Positions 1 to 8,746 of a stretch of DNA of 64,000 nt are shown here, one piece after another. The notes beneath the pieces were generated by a model. It made no database searches, was not told the DNA's origin, and saw only the letters and a list, made by a program, of their open reading frames with translations. The DNA is taken from positions 1,922,001 through 1,986,000 of the forward strand of contig NZ_FJVE01000007.1 of assembly GCF_900078195.1 (NCBI RefSeq), in the 5' to 3' direction. The DNA comes from Clostridium sp. Marseille-P299 (GTDB lineage Bacteria > Bacillota > Clostridia > Lachnospirales > Lachnospiraceae). Within the stretch, counting starts at the first letter, position 1; each line of letters begins with the position of its first letter. The position numbers and the translations under genes were made by a program.

Positions 1-546
1 ATTCCAAGCTTTATTCAAAGCTTCAATCGTTCCATATTTTTTTTCAAGCCACTGCCTAAAAGCTTTCTGGCACAAAGGACAATGACAATCTCCACCGAGT
101 TCGTTGGAAATATGCCAGATGGTCACAGCCGGGTGATTACCAAACTGCTCACTAAGTTTTCGGTCAATCTTATAAATTGCTTCACGGTACACTAAAGAGG
201 TATAGCAGTGATTATGTCTTCCACCAAACAGATTTTTGGTACGATCTGCATTTACCCGAAGGACCTCTGAATAAGCGTCTGCCAGCCATTTTGGTCTGGC
301 TCCAGATGGTGTTGATAAAATGACAGAAATTCCATTTTCGTAAAGATCATCCAGAATCTGCTTTAACCAGTCGAATTCATAGAAACCCTCCCGTGGCTCT
401 AATGTTGACCAGGAAAACATACCAAGTGTTACTTCATTAATATGGGCTGCCTTCATGTATTCAATATCTTGTTTTAAAATTTCTGGTGTATCCAGCCATT
501 GCTCTGGATTATAATCCCCACCGTATATAAATCCTTTCTGCTTCAT
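1..546 (-). CDS. GH42 beta-galactosidase, N-terminal part (runs off left edge)
   Basis: The minus strand from the ATG at 544-546 encodes about 181 residues of a glycoside hydrolase family 42 beta-galactosidase; the rest lies left of the window. The start fits the family (MKQKGFIYGGDYNPEQW), and a GGAGAG ribosome site lies upstream. The motif HISNELGG carries the family acid/base Glu, and the CHCPLC cysteine cluster just after it matches the metal-binding Cys group of GH42 enzymes. There is no signal peptide, so it should act in the cytoplasm, releasing galactose from beta-galactosides. It is last in a minus-strand run after the GH53 galactanase, which fits stepwise breakdown of imported galacto-oligosaccharides. 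Confidence 0.92.
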   Translation of the reverse strand, partial: MKQKGFIYGGDYNPEQWLDTPEILKQDIEYMKAAHINEVTLGMFSWSTLEPREGFYEFDWLKQILDDLYENGISVILSTPSGARPKWLADAYSEVLRVNADRTKNLFGGRHNHCYTSLVYREAIYKIDRKLSEQFGNHPAVTIWHISNELGGDCHCPLCQKAFRQWLEKKYGTIEALNKAWN

Positions 547-575
547 AACATCATCTCTCCATTTTTATTTTTTAT

Positions 576-600
576 GGTATGTGCATAAACTGCACATACC
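576..600. promoter_or_regulatory. Perfect 25-bp palindrome, candidate LacI-family operator
   Basis: A perfect inverted repeat with 10-bp arms around a 5-bp centre (core TGTGCA-N5-TGCACA at 580-596) lies between the GH53 and GH42 genes, about 30 bp upstream of the GH42 start. No T-run follows it on either strand, so it is more likely an operator than a terminator. A similar 17-bp site lies at 2382-2398, and the same half-sites recur upstream of the transporter genes. The natural candidate ligand is the LacI-type regulator at 2410-3387 (inference). Confidence 0.6.
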
Positions 601-634
601 AATGACACGATTTATCTTCTTGTAAATATAAAGA

Positions 635-2341
635 TTATGAAAAGAGTTGAAATTTTCGTATTAGCCCATACACTGGCGGTGATTTTATTTTTATTCCAAC
701 TGTTATTTTTCCAGGTTTACATAAGACATGTTTCACTTCATAGATTCCCCATTCATGCTCGGTGGGATGAATCATCGTCTCACATATCTCTTCTGATGTC
801 TTTATAAATAAACGTATCTCAACATTCGTGGTATCTGTTCCTTTATATTCCACCTGCAGATTATAGTAATCTTCTTTGGTAATGTCCACCTGCTGACTGA
901 CACAAAAGGTAAAGTTCTTTGGAGACTCCACACGAATGGCATTCAGTGGCGGTGCTGGAAAAGGATCTTCAAATTCCGGAAAAAGCTGTACAACAACCTG
1001 CTCTTCTGATTTTTCCAAATCCCACTGAGTCAGCCCGTTATCCCAGTTTGTATCTGAAAGCAAATTCTTTCTGACAGGCATCTCTTTGAATACCTGAACT
1101 CTACAGCTAACGGGTTCTTTTACGCCTTCTATCTTTCCTTGAATGGAATATGTTCCTTCCACCCATTCTGGCAAATCTGTTTCCCAAATTACCGATTTCT
1201 TTTCTAATGTACCATCATAATACAGTACGGAAAGCTGTTCTGGAAGTACTGGGTATTTGCCTTCCTGAATTTGAAGAAGTGGTGGTTCATATACTTTCGC
1301 TGTCTCCTTGCTACGAAACTTTTCTCTGCTAAACTCAAAAGAATGAATTCCTTCTAATACCTGTCCGTTTTCATCGAGAAGTCCCATGTTTTCAGCCCAT
1401 CCACCTTCCCCTGGCTGTGGCATACAAAGAGGTTCCCAATAGTATACACCACACCCCATCTGATTCGGAAGGGAAGCTGTAATATTCATAACTAAGTCCA
1501 GTACCTTTTTCTGCCCTTCCGGTGTGGCTAGAACTCCAGCAATCTTTTCCTGACTTTCATCGATAAATCCATGCGCACTCTTTCTCCAGGCATGAGCTGT
1601 CTCCACAATCATAATTGGCTTCTGATAATCCAAAACCAGCTTACTTAAAGTCTCTTTTAAATCCATGAAGGTTCCATGCCAAAACGGATAGTAAGACAGT
1701 CCTATCAGGTCAAAATCCTCTAAACCTGCCTCAAAAGCTTTGTCGAACCACTCTTTTATGTAAAAATAACGTCCCCCCTGGTCCAAATGAATCATAATTT
1801 TCATAGTATCCGAATCTGCAACTGCTCTGGCACCTTGGATTCCTGCATTCACCAGCTCAACCATTCCTGTATAATTAGGAAGCTCACCTTCGGGAAAAAG
1901 CAGACCACTTCGAATCTCATTTCCAATCTGCACGATTTCTGGAAGAACTCCTTCTCCCTTTAAAGTCAGCAGGGTATCTCTTGTATAGGTAAATACTGCT
2001 TCTTTTAATTCTGAAAACTCTAAATTTTCCCAGTCTTTTGGCTTTCTCTGCTTTCCCGGGTCCGCCCAGAAATCTGAATAATGAAAATTTAGCATAAAGC
2101 TCATCTGATGTGCTTTGATTCTTTTTGCCATCGCAATGGTATCTGAAAGATTACAGTAACCATTTGATTCCTCCACATTTTCTGGATTATTCCAGAGTCT
2201 GAGACGAATTGCATTCACTCCGTATTTTTTTGCAAGATCAAACCCATCCATTTCATTCCCATCAAAATCTTTGATTTTCATTCCCTTATCTTCCAGCTCT
2301 GGTAGAAATGAAATATCCATTCCTTTTTTAAATTCCTGCAT
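635..2341 (-). CDS. GH53 arabinogalactan endo-beta-1,4-galactanase, intracellular form
   Basis: The protein (568 aa) hydrolyses internal beta-1,4-galactosyl bonds of galactan or galacto-oligosaccharides. The GH53 TIM barrel occupies about residues 7-340 and opens with GMDISFLPELE. The acid/base Glu lies in IGNEIRSG (about E142) and the nucleophile in IVETAHAW (about E247). A Big-type Ig-like segment follows (about 355-420), then a C-terminal beta-sandwich of about 140 residues that resembles a carbohydrate-binding module. Secreted relatives carry an export signal; this one has none, so it probably trims imported oligosaccharides. It lies between the LacI regulator and the GH42 gene on the same strand, with a candidate operator just upstream. 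Confidence 0.92.
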   Translation of the reverse strand: MQEFKKGMDISFLPELEDKGMKIKDFDGNEMDGFDLAKKYGVNAIRLRLWNNPENVEESNGYCNLSDTIAMAKRIKAHQMSFMLNFHYSDFWADPGKQRKPKDWENLEFSELKEAVFTYTRDTLLTLKGEGVLPEIVQIGNEIRSGLLFPEGELPNYTGMVELVNAGIQGARAVADSDTMKIMIHLDQGGRYFYIKEWFDKAFEAGLEDFDLIGLSYYPFWHGTFMDLKETLSKLVLDYQKPIMIVETAHAWRKSAHGFIDESQEKIAGVLATPEGQKKVLDLVMNITASLPNQMGCGVYYWEPLCMPQPGEGGWAENMGLLDENGQVLEGIHSFEFSREKFRSKETAKVYEPPLLQIQEGKYPVLPEQLSVLYYDGTLEKKSVIWETDLPEWVEGTYSIQGKIEGVKEPVSCRVQVFKEMPVRKNLLSDTNWDNGLTQWDLEKSEEQVVVQLFPEFEDPFPAPPLNAIRVESPKNFTFCVSQQVDITKEDYYNLQVEYKGTDTTNVEIRLFIKTSEEICETMIHPTEHEWGIYEVKHVLCKPGKITVGIKIKSPPVYGLIRKFQLFS

Positions 2342-2381
2342 GAAACTTCTTCTCCATTCTTGTGTAACGACTCATAGTAAC

Positions 2382-2398
2382 TGTGCAATAAATACACA
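2382..2398. promoter_or_regulatory. Candidate LacI-family operator upstream of the galactanase
   Basis: TGTGCA-N5-TACACA is a one-mismatch version of the core of the perfect palindrome at 576-600, with the same 17-bp length. It sits in the 68-bp gap between the LacI-type gene and the GH53 gene. The agreement in length and half-site is what supports an operator call. Confidence 0.5.
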
Positions 2399-2409
2399 TA
2401 CTTAGTAGT

Positions 2410-3387
2410 TTAATTTGTCGATTTACGGAACAAAATATCATAGTCTATCATTGTTCTGGTTTCGTATGGTCTCCCCAAAAGACACTGAATCAACTGTTTA
2501 CCTGCCATATTTCCCATCTGACTTGCTGCTACATTCACTGAGGTAACCGCAGGAGAATAACACTCTAAATTGGGGCTGTTATAAAAGGATGCGACTGCAA
2601 TATCCATTGGAATCCGATAGCCTTCTGCATGAAGTCTTGACATAATCATGGTGCAGACTTCGTCATCTCCACATATAACACATTCTACTTTTTGTGCTAT
2701 GAGATTACCAATGATAGAATCCAAAAACTCCATTTTTACTGTACCATTATAGAACAGCTGTTTCTGCTTTGGAATTCCATTTTTATACAACGCCTTACAG
2801 AATCCCTCATGCCGCTTTTTATCTACAATAAAAGTCATATCCTTTAGTAAAAGAGCAAACTTTTTAAAGCCTCTTCCTATCAGCATGGAAGTCATTTTTT
2901 CTGCTGCCTCTTCATTATCTGTATCAACCTGAATCACATTCTCATACTGACAGCTTCCTGTGATTGCAGTCGGAAAATTCATATCTGTTAGATACTTAAG
3001 TGCCTTGTCATCTTCAAGGCTTCTAGTCAGAACAATCCCATCTATTTTTTTATTTTCAACAAGAAACTGTAGTTCTGAAATATCATGCTGCTTTCCTATT
3101 GTAAGTAGAACATTATATCCGAACATGGTTGCAGATTCACAGATTCCAAGCAAGCAGTTCTGAAAATAATTACCACATCCATAATAAATATCTGCTGGAA
3201 GTACTACCCCGATATTATGGGTACTGTTTTTCGCTATTTCTTTTTCTTCCGCCTCATGTTCAATATTCCTTACAAAGTTCTGCACTAGCTCCACGGTTTC
3301 TTTCCCGATTCTACCTTTTCCAGACAGTGCTCTAGAAATGGTACTTTTTGAAAAGCCTAATTCACGCGCGATTTCATCTAAAGTCAT
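2410..3387 (-). CDS. LacI/GalR-family transcriptional regulator
   Basis: The 325-aa protein has the LacI layout: an N-terminal helix-turn-helix (IARELGFSKSTISRALSGKG, residues about 5-24) and a periplasmic-binding-protein-like effector domain (about 57-320). It should bind palindromic operators as a dimer and release or bind DNA on sensing a sugar. Its position between the binding-protein gene and the galactanase gene, and the matching palindromes in this cluster, suggest it controls galactan utilisation. The effector is not evident; galactose or a galacto-oligosaccharide is the likely guess. Confidence 0.9.
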   Translation of the reverse strand: MTLDEIARELGFSKSTISRALSGKGRIGKETVELVQNFVRNIEHEAEEKEIAKNSTHNIGVVLPADIYYGCGNYFQNCLLGICESATMFGYNVLLTIGKQHDISELQFLVENKKIDGIVLTRSLEDDKALKYLTDMNFPTAITGSCQYENVIQVDTDNEEAAEKMTSMLIGRGFKKFALLLKDMTFIVDKKRHEGFCKALYKNGIPKQKQLFYNGTVKMEFLDSIIGNLIAQKVECVICGDDEVCTMIMSRLHAEGYRIPMDIAVASFYNSPNLECYSPAVTSVNVAASQMGNMAGKQLIQCLLGRPYETRTMIDYDILFRKSTN

Positions 3388-3465
3388 TCCTGCTCCCCTA
3401 CCTTTTTTAATTCTTATACTAGAATGAAGGCTTTCTATTTCAATCTACGTCTAAGAATTTAAGAA

Positions 3466-3492
3466 GGGCTGCTACGATTTCTGTAGTAGCCC
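3466..3492 (-). terminator. Stem-loop between binding protein and regulator genes
   Basis: A 10-bp stem (GGGCTGCTAC against GTAGTAGCCC, one G-T pair) with a 7-nt loop lies 85 bp past the stop of the binding-protein gene. On the minus strand it is followed by a T-rich but broken run (TTCTTAAATTCTT). It could be a partial terminator that keeps binding-protein transcript in excess over the downstream genes. Confidence 0.5.
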
Positions 3493-3578
3493 TCCCACCC
3501 TTATGCTTTTTTATTTGTTAAATAATTGTAACTGTCAATTGTCAAATCAGTAACTTCTTAATTTTAGATTACAATAAA

Positions 3579-5150
3579 TTAATTCGCCTGCTTCGATGCT
3601 ACATATTCAGCTGCCTGACGGTTAAGTTCATCTAATACAGCTTGAATTCCAGCACTTTCTAGCGCTGCATTCAATTCTTCAATTGATTTATCAACATCTT
3701 TTACAAGTCCATTTTTCAATGGATCAAAGTAAGTACCAAGTGCTGCTTCTACTGCTGCAAACTGTGTACTAACAGTTGTTGAGTCAAAGTTAAATCCATC
3801 ATATATATGATCTGCTTTGATATTGCTCACAAATGCTTCCTGTAATGCATCGTGCGTATCATGTAATGGTGTTCTGTCTACAATATATTCTGTTCTCTGG
3901 ATGCTTGCATTGTTCCATCCCCAGTTACAGTTGCTGCTGACACCATAGCCACTCTCATCGATTACTTTATACTGGTCATCGCCTACTGCTTCCCAATGTT
4001 TACCTTCAATACCAAGCATTGCAAGATCATAGACATCTGGGTTCGTATAGAACTCATTTAATACCATCATAGCTCTTTCCTTGTTCTTACTACTTGCATT
4101 GATTGCAACACCATTGTTAATGTATGAGTTGACTTTTTTTGGCTGTGAAGCGACTGGATCTACGATTGTAACATTCCAGTCTGGATTTTCTGTGTTTGCC
4201 TGTTTTGCATAAGTCATACAACTTCCAATGTTCCAGATCATTGCTGCCGTTCTTCCTGTAAGTAGACCTGTCTGCCTTTCATCACTTGAGTTTAGTACAT
4301 CACTTGACCAAGCTCCAGCATCGGCAAGTTCTTTCATCTGGAGACAGTAATCACGGAAACCATCCCATTTCGTAGTTAATGTGAACTCTAAATTTTCTGG
4401 ATTCTGTGTGTTATAAAGAACAAGCTCTCCGCCTTGTGGTGCTCCACCTGTAATTGTATATCCCTGTATCTGGAAATACTGAAACCATGGACCACCTTGG
4501 CTTGCATATATACCGTCTGCAGCACTAGCTTTATAGAAACGAATCAATTCATCCCAACTTGTAATATTATCAAAACCATATTTTTTCATTAAATCACCAC
4601 GAACCGCCATAACATCCTGTCCAAATTCGTTTGAATAGTTTGGAACCATGTACATCTGTCCATCAATTTTTGCTTGATCCCATGCCATTTTTGGTACAAC
4701 ATCCCAGATATCAGGTGCATAAGTCTGTATAAACTCTTCTGACAGAGGCGCAAATCCACCTAAAGCAACCGTCTGTTCATAATGACACCAGCTTGATGCT
4801 GTAAAGATTAAATCGAAATCTTCCTGTGAAGAGAATAGAAGTGAATACTTTGTACCATGATCGCCCCAAGATAAGAATTCTACATTCAATGAGCAATTTA
4901 ATTTTTCTTCAAGAATTTCATTAATTTTTCCATAGACCTCGTCAAAATCTGGTGTTCTGTCCCCAATCAGATACATGGTTAGATCTACATGCTCCGATGT
5001 ATCAACAGCTGTTGTGCTTCCCTGACTGCCAGTAGATGTACTTGTAGTGTCTGGAGTTTTTTCAGTCTTAGAAGTGCAACCTACAAGCATTCCTACTGTC
5101 ATTGCAGTTGCCAGTAAAACTGATAATACTTTTTTCGTTCTTTTTTTCAT
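3579..5150 (-). CDS. Sugar ABC transporter substrate-binding lipoprotein (CUT1, LplA-like)
   Basis: This 523-aa lipoprotein starts with a lipobox signal peptide (LVGC, acylated Cys about residue 25), then a Ser/Thr-rich linker and a family-1 extracellular solute-binding domain. The C-terminal segment resembles the DUF3502 tail of LplA/YtcQ proteins. It would deliver an oligosaccharide to the two permeases encoded upstream. A good ribosome site (AAGGAGG) precedes the ATG at 5150. No ATPase gene is in the cluster; such CUT1 systems usually share an MsmX-type ATPase encoded elsewhere. The galactanase context points to galacto-oligosaccharides as substrate (inference). Confidence 0.9.
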   Translation of the reverse strand: MKKRTKKVLSVLLATAMTVGMLVGCTSKTEKTPDTTSTSTGSQGSTTAVDTSEHVDLTMYLIGDRTPDFDEVYGKINEILEEKLNCSLNVEFLSWGDHGTKYSLLFSSQEDFDLIFTASSWCHYEQTVALGGFAPLSEEFIQTYAPDIWDVVPKMAWDQAKIDGQMYMVPNYSNEFGQDVMAVRGDLMKKYGFDNITSWDELIRFYKASAADGIYASQGGPWFQYFQIQGYTITGGAPQGGELVLYNTQNPENLEFTLTTKWDGFRDYCLQMKELADAGAWSSDVLNSSDERQTGLLTGRTAAMIWNIGSCMTYAKQANTENPDWNVTIVDPVASQPKKVNSYINNGVAINASSKNKERAMMVLNEFYTNPDVYDLAMLGIEGKHWEAVGDDQYKVIDESGYGVSSNCNWGWNNASIQRTEYIVDRTPLHDTHDALQEAFVSNIKADHIYDGFNFDSTTVSTQFAAVEAALGTYFDPLKNGLVKDVDKSIEELNAALESAGIQAVLDELNRQAAEYVASKQAN

Positions 5151-5248
5151 AACATCCTCCTTGAAATAATTAAATCTACTTAACCTGCATTACTAAAATG
5201 AATTTTATTCACTGGGAAATGCTCCCTAATGCATGAATTTGATTGGGC

Positions 5249-6169
5249 TTAGCCCTTTACTGATCCAATTGTAATACCCTGAACAAAGTATTTTTGAACA
5301 ATTGGATATGCTAAAACGATTGGTCCAGTTACAACGATGGTAAGTGCCATCTTTAAAGTCTGAGTTGGAAGTGTTACCGCACTAGCTATGCTACTTGCCC
5401 CTACAGTGTTAAGCAGTTTCTTGTATGCTTCGATATTATTTATCTGCTGATACAGGAAGTACTGTAATGGATATTTATCCGGGCTCTTTATGTAAAGCAT
5501 TGCATTGTACCAGTCATTCCAGTATGCAAGTGCAATGAAAAGTCCAACGGTTGCAAGTGCAGGTTTAATCAGTGGGAAAACAACCTTGAATAATGTACGG
5601 AACTCTCCACAGCCATCAATTTTTGCCGCTTCAATAAGAGAATCTGGAATTCCCAAAATATAACTTTTCATTATTAGCAGATTGTAAACACTGAAGATCA
5701 TTGGAAGTAATAAAGCAAGGTAACTGTCACGTAGATTTAATTTCTGTGTAATTAATATGTAATATGGAACAAGTCCACCTGAAAACAATGTAGTAAAGTA
5801 AAAGAAAAGCGAAAATATCCTTCTCCATTCAAAATCTTTTCTAGATAAAACATAGGCAGTCATAGTCTGAAGTAATAGACCAACAACAGTTCCTATAACC
5901 GTTAACCCAATTGTTGTTGCATAAGCTCTAACTACAACGAATGGATCTTTGAATACTGTCTTGTATGCTTCTAAGCTGAAATCCTGAGGAAGAATGCTAA
6001 AACCGTTTTTAATTATTGCTTCTTCGGAAGATAAAGAGCCAGATACAATCATGATAAATGGAACCAGGCATATTAATGCGATCAGCCCTAAAAATGCGTA
6101 TGCAATAATGTTCAGTACAATAACATCGGAACCTTTTTTTATTTTATTTGAATGCTTGGAAGATACCAC
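5249..6169 (-). CDS. CUT1 sugar ABC transporter permease (LplC/YtcP-like)
   Basis: This integral membrane protein of 306 aa is predicted to have six transmembrane segments. Its EAA loop (IDGCGEFRTLFKVVFPLIKPA, about residues 185-205) is where the ATPase docks. The C-terminal stretch FVQGITIGSVKG is typical of LplC-type permeases. It lies 11 bp after the partner permease and 100 bp before the binding-protein gene on the same strand, so the three are very likely co-transcribed. Confidence 0.93.
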   Translation of the reverse strand: MVSSKHSNKIKKGSDVIVLNIIAYAFLGLIALICLVPFIMIVSGSLSSEEAIIKNGFSILPQDFSLEAYKTVFKDPFVVVRAYATTIGLTVIGTVVGLLLQTMTAYVLSRKDFEWRRIFSLFFYFTTLFSGGLVPYYILITQKLNLRDSYLALLLPMIFSVYNLLIMKSYILGIPDSLIEAAKIDGCGEFRTLFKVVFPLIKPALATVGLFIALAYWNDWYNAMLYIKSPDKYPLQYFLYQQINNIEAYKKLLNTVGASSIASAVTLPTQTLKMALTIVVTGPIVLAYPIVQKYFVQGITIGSVKG

Positions 6170-6180
6170 TCTTTCACCTC

Positions 6181-7116
6181 CTAAAATAATGTATAATCTT
6201 TTTCGTATAAACTTACTAATTTATTTACAATCAGAATTGTAACAAAGCAAAGAACTGACTGATATAGTCCAATTGCTGCTGACATTCCAAAGTCATTACT
6301 ACTGATTAAAGCACGGAAGGTCAGGGTATCAATTACGTCTGTGTAGTTATATAACAAGCCATTATATCCAACCAGGTTGTAGAACATATCAAAGTTTCCT
6401 TTAAAAATACCACCGACTGATAATAAAAATAAGATAATTGTTGTTGGCATAATCGACGGTATTGTTACTCTAAAAATTCTCTGAAAAACATTTGCTCCGT
6501 CAATTTTTGCTGCTTCATAAATTGATGTATCAATTCCCATGATTGCGGCTAAATACATTACGGAACCGTATCCAATTCCTTTCCATACACTAAAGAACAA
6601 AAGAATAAATGGCCATACCTGTGGTGTTGTATAGAAAGAAATCTTTTCTCCACCAAAGTAGGTAATCAAGCGATTTAAGAATCCGTAATCCGAACTAAAA
6701 ATGTTAAATGCCATAACACCTACAATAACCCATGAAATAAAGTATGGTAAAAACATTACAGACTGTGTAATCTTACGGTAGTATTTATTATGAATCTCTG
6801 TCAGCAGGATAGCCGCTGCAATCTGTGCAATTGTATTAACTACAATAAACATAACGTTATATAATACTGTATTTCTGGTTACTAACCCTGCCTGCCCTGA
6901 TTTGAAAAAGAATTTGAAATTCTCAAGACCGTTCCATGGGCTTCCCCAAATTCCGCCTGCGTAATTGTACTTCTTAAATGCCATTACAATTCCCGTCATT
7001 GGATAGTAAGCAAAAATCAGTGTATAAATCACTGCTGGAGCAAGCATGAGTAGAAATACTCTGTATTTGTAGAGTTTTTTTAGAAAACCTCTCCATCCAC
7101 TTTTTTTCGTTTTCAT
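6181..7116 (-). CDS. CUT1 sugar ABC transporter permease (LplB/YteP-like)
   Basis: The second permease of the importer has an EAA loop (EAAKIDGANVFQRIFRVTIP) and the long N-terminal first helix of LplB-type proteins. An in-frame start lies 24 bp further upstream (7140), but the ATG at 7116 follows a strong GGGAAGGAG ribosome site, so I chose it (311 aa). It is the first gene of the galactan cluster and lies downstream of a plausible promoter with several TGTGCA half-sites. Confidence 0.93.
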   Translation of the reverse strand: MKTKKSGWRGFLKKLYKYRVFLLMLAPAVIYTLIFAYYPMTGIVMAFKKYNYAGGIWGSPWNGLENFKFFFKSGQAGLVTRNTVLYNVMFIVVNTIAQIAAAILLTEIHNKYYRKITQSVMFLPYFISWVIVGVMAFNIFSSDYGFLNRLITYFGGEKISFYTTPQVWPFILLFFSVWKGIGYGSVMYLAAIMGIDTSIYEAAKIDGANVFQRIFRVTIPSIMPTTIILFLLSVGGIFKGNFDMFYNLVGYNGLLYNYTDVIDTLTFRALISSNDFGMSAAIGLYQSVLCFVTILIVNKLVSLYEKDYTLF

Positions 7117-7180
7117 AATTCTCCTTCCCTTAATGCGCAACGTTTATTTGTTGCTCAAATATATTTTTGTCTATAATTAT

Positions 7181-7276
7181 ATTATACTTTTTCGTCATTT
7201 TTTTCCAATGCACATAATTTCCAATTTTTTTTTGTGCATATTGTGCATAAGTTCTAAATTTTTCCATTATTGCACA
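7181..7276 (-). promoter_or_regulatory. Candidate promoter and operator half-sites of the galactan transport operon
   Basis: On the minus strand TTGGAA (7203-7208) and TATAAT (7181-7186) are 16 bp apart and lie 65-90 bp before the first permease. TGTGCA/TGCACA half-sites occur at 7209-7214 (abutting the -35 box), 7233-7238, 7242-7247 and 7271-7276, the same hexamer as in the palindromes at 576-600 and 2382-2398. A regulator bound here would overlap the polymerase site. Confidence 0.5.
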
Positions 7277-7419
7277 ACTTTTACATTTTTTTATTGCGCA
7301 CATCGGTAGTTTGAAAATTCTTACAAACGGCTTGAAGATAATATGGTGAGTTAATTATCGATCCACATCATTTATCCTTAGAGTGACTAAGCAAAAGTCA
7401 AGTAAAAACACTACAAAAA

Positions 7420-7472
7420 CAAAGTGTGCTCCACACACTCTCGTGAGCAAAAATCTGCATAAGCACACTTTG
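7420..7472. repeat. Inverted repeat in the 7.3-7.6 kb gap
   Basis: A perfect 11-bp inverted repeat (CAAAGTGTGCT at 7420-7430, AGCACACTTTG at 7462-7472) encloses 31 bp. No gene is visible around it. It has no T-run and its role is unknown. Confidence 0.6.
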
Positions 7473-7546
7473 TTCACGCAACCACCGGGTGTCGCAACTT
7501 TTTTGTGACATCATTCCTTACCTAGTCGTGTGCATCCGCCGGAGGC

Positions 7547-7591
7547 TTTTAATTAATAGGAAAGTTCGAAGAACTCTCCTATTAATTAAAA
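7547..7591. repeat. Long near-perfect palindrome downstream of the mgl terminator
   Basis: The arms TTTTAATTAATAGGA and TCCTATTAATTAAAA, extended inward by AGTTC/GAACT, make a stem of about 20 bp with one mismatch and a 3-nt loop. The flanks are T-run first and A-run last on the plus strand, opposite to a normal terminator. It directly abuts the mgl terminator. Confidence 0.7.
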
Positions 7592-7630
7592 AAAGACTAC
7601 CTTAAAATGTAAACACATAATAAGATAGTC
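7588..7630 (-). terminator. Rho-independent terminator of the mgl operon
   Basis: On the minus strand GACTATCTT (7622-7630) pairs with AAGGTAGTC (7595-7603), nine base pairs with one G-T, followed directly by seven T. It lies about 100 bp beyond the mglC stop and ends that transcript. Confidence 0.85.
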
Positions 7631-7730
7631 CAAATAAGAACGGAAACAGTTGAATATTAAAATATTAACACGATTAATTACTTACTGCGACAGCTATTAT
7701 TAACTGTTCTAAATTCGAATGAAGAATTCC

Positions 7731-8735
7731 CTACTTCTTCGCAATATACTTCCGAATATCTAGCGCAACTGCAAAAACAATCACAATACCTTGAACAATA
7801 TACGTATAATCCGATGGAACGCCTAAGAATTGCAACGAAGACTTTAATAATTCGAAAACCAGCACACCCACTAATATACCAGAGATTTTACCAACGCCAC
7901 CATTGGTAGAAACACCACCGATGGTACAAGCAGCGATTGCTTCTAATTCATAGCCTTGACCATAATTTACCGTTGCTCCTCCTGATTTCGAAGCTAACAA
8001 AAATCCCGCAATCGCATATAATCCTGCTGCTAACGTATAAATAATAATCTTAGATCTTGTTACATTAACACCGGATACTTCAGCGGCTACTTCGTTGCCA
8101 CCAATAGCATACATATATTTTCCGTGTTTCGTTTTATTATATAGAAACCACATAAGTGCTCCTACCACAACGGCAATTACAAGTAAGTTGGATAAATTTT
8201 TAATCTTTAAAAAATCCCCACCTGCAATTCTGATAAATTCCTTACGAAAACTTCCAAGAGGTGTTGCTTTTGTATACACAAGACAAATACCATATACCGC
8301 AGTTTGAGTACCTAAAGTAGTAATAAACGGTGGAACCTTTAGATAAGTGATAATCAGACCATTCATTAAGCCAATCATACAACAGATGATTACCGTCAAT
8401 AATAAAACTCCTAATATAGGAACATTCCCTAAGTGAGGAAAGAACTTGCCAGACGCATCTGTTCTTTGTAGCAGTGTTGCTGCAATACAAGCACCCAATC
8501 CTACAATTCTACCAGCCGATAGGTCGGTCCCCTTTGTAATTAAACATCCACTTACACCCAGTGCAACTAAAAACCTGATTGCTGTGTTCATTGAGATATT
8601 TTTAAAATTAGTCAATGAAATGAAGTTGTCTTTGGTTATTCCAACGTAGATTACCATAATAACTAAAATTACAATAATTGTATTGTTAAATAACAAATTC
8701 AAAACTGATTTTTTATTAATGCTCTCTTTATTCAT
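7731..8735 (-). CDS. mglC: Galactose/methyl-galactoside ABC transporter permease MglC
   Basis: This 334-aa CUT2 permease has the RbsC/MglC layout with many transmembrane segments. Diagnostic stretches include ISMNTAIRFLVALGVSGCLITKGTDLSAGR near residue 50 and the GGVSTNGGVGKISG loop late in the protein. It forms the channel for galactose/glucose uptake with MglA. It is the last gene of the operon, 11 bp after mglA. Confidence 0.94.
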   Translation of the reverse strand: MNKESINKKSVLNLLFNNTIIVILVIMVIYVGITKDNFISLTNFKNISMNTAIRFLVALGVSGCLITKGTDLSAGRIVGLGACIAATLLQRTDASGKFFPHLGNVPILGVLLLTVIICCMIGLMNGLIITYLKVPPFITTLGTQTAVYGICLVYTKATPLGSFRKEFIRIAGGDFLKIKNLSNLLVIAVVVGALMWFLYNKTKHGKYMYAIGGNEVAAEVSGVNVTRSKIIIYTLAAGLYAIAGFLLASKSGGATVNYGQGYELEAIAACTIGGVSTNGGVGKISGILVGVLVFELLKSSLQFLGVPSDYTYIVQGIVIVFAVALDIRKYIAKK

Positions 8736-8746
8736 TGGAATTCCCC

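Noticed and set aside
576..600. The 25-bp palindrome as a terminator
   Set aside because: No T-run follows on either strand, and similar half-sites recur at promoters of the same cluster.
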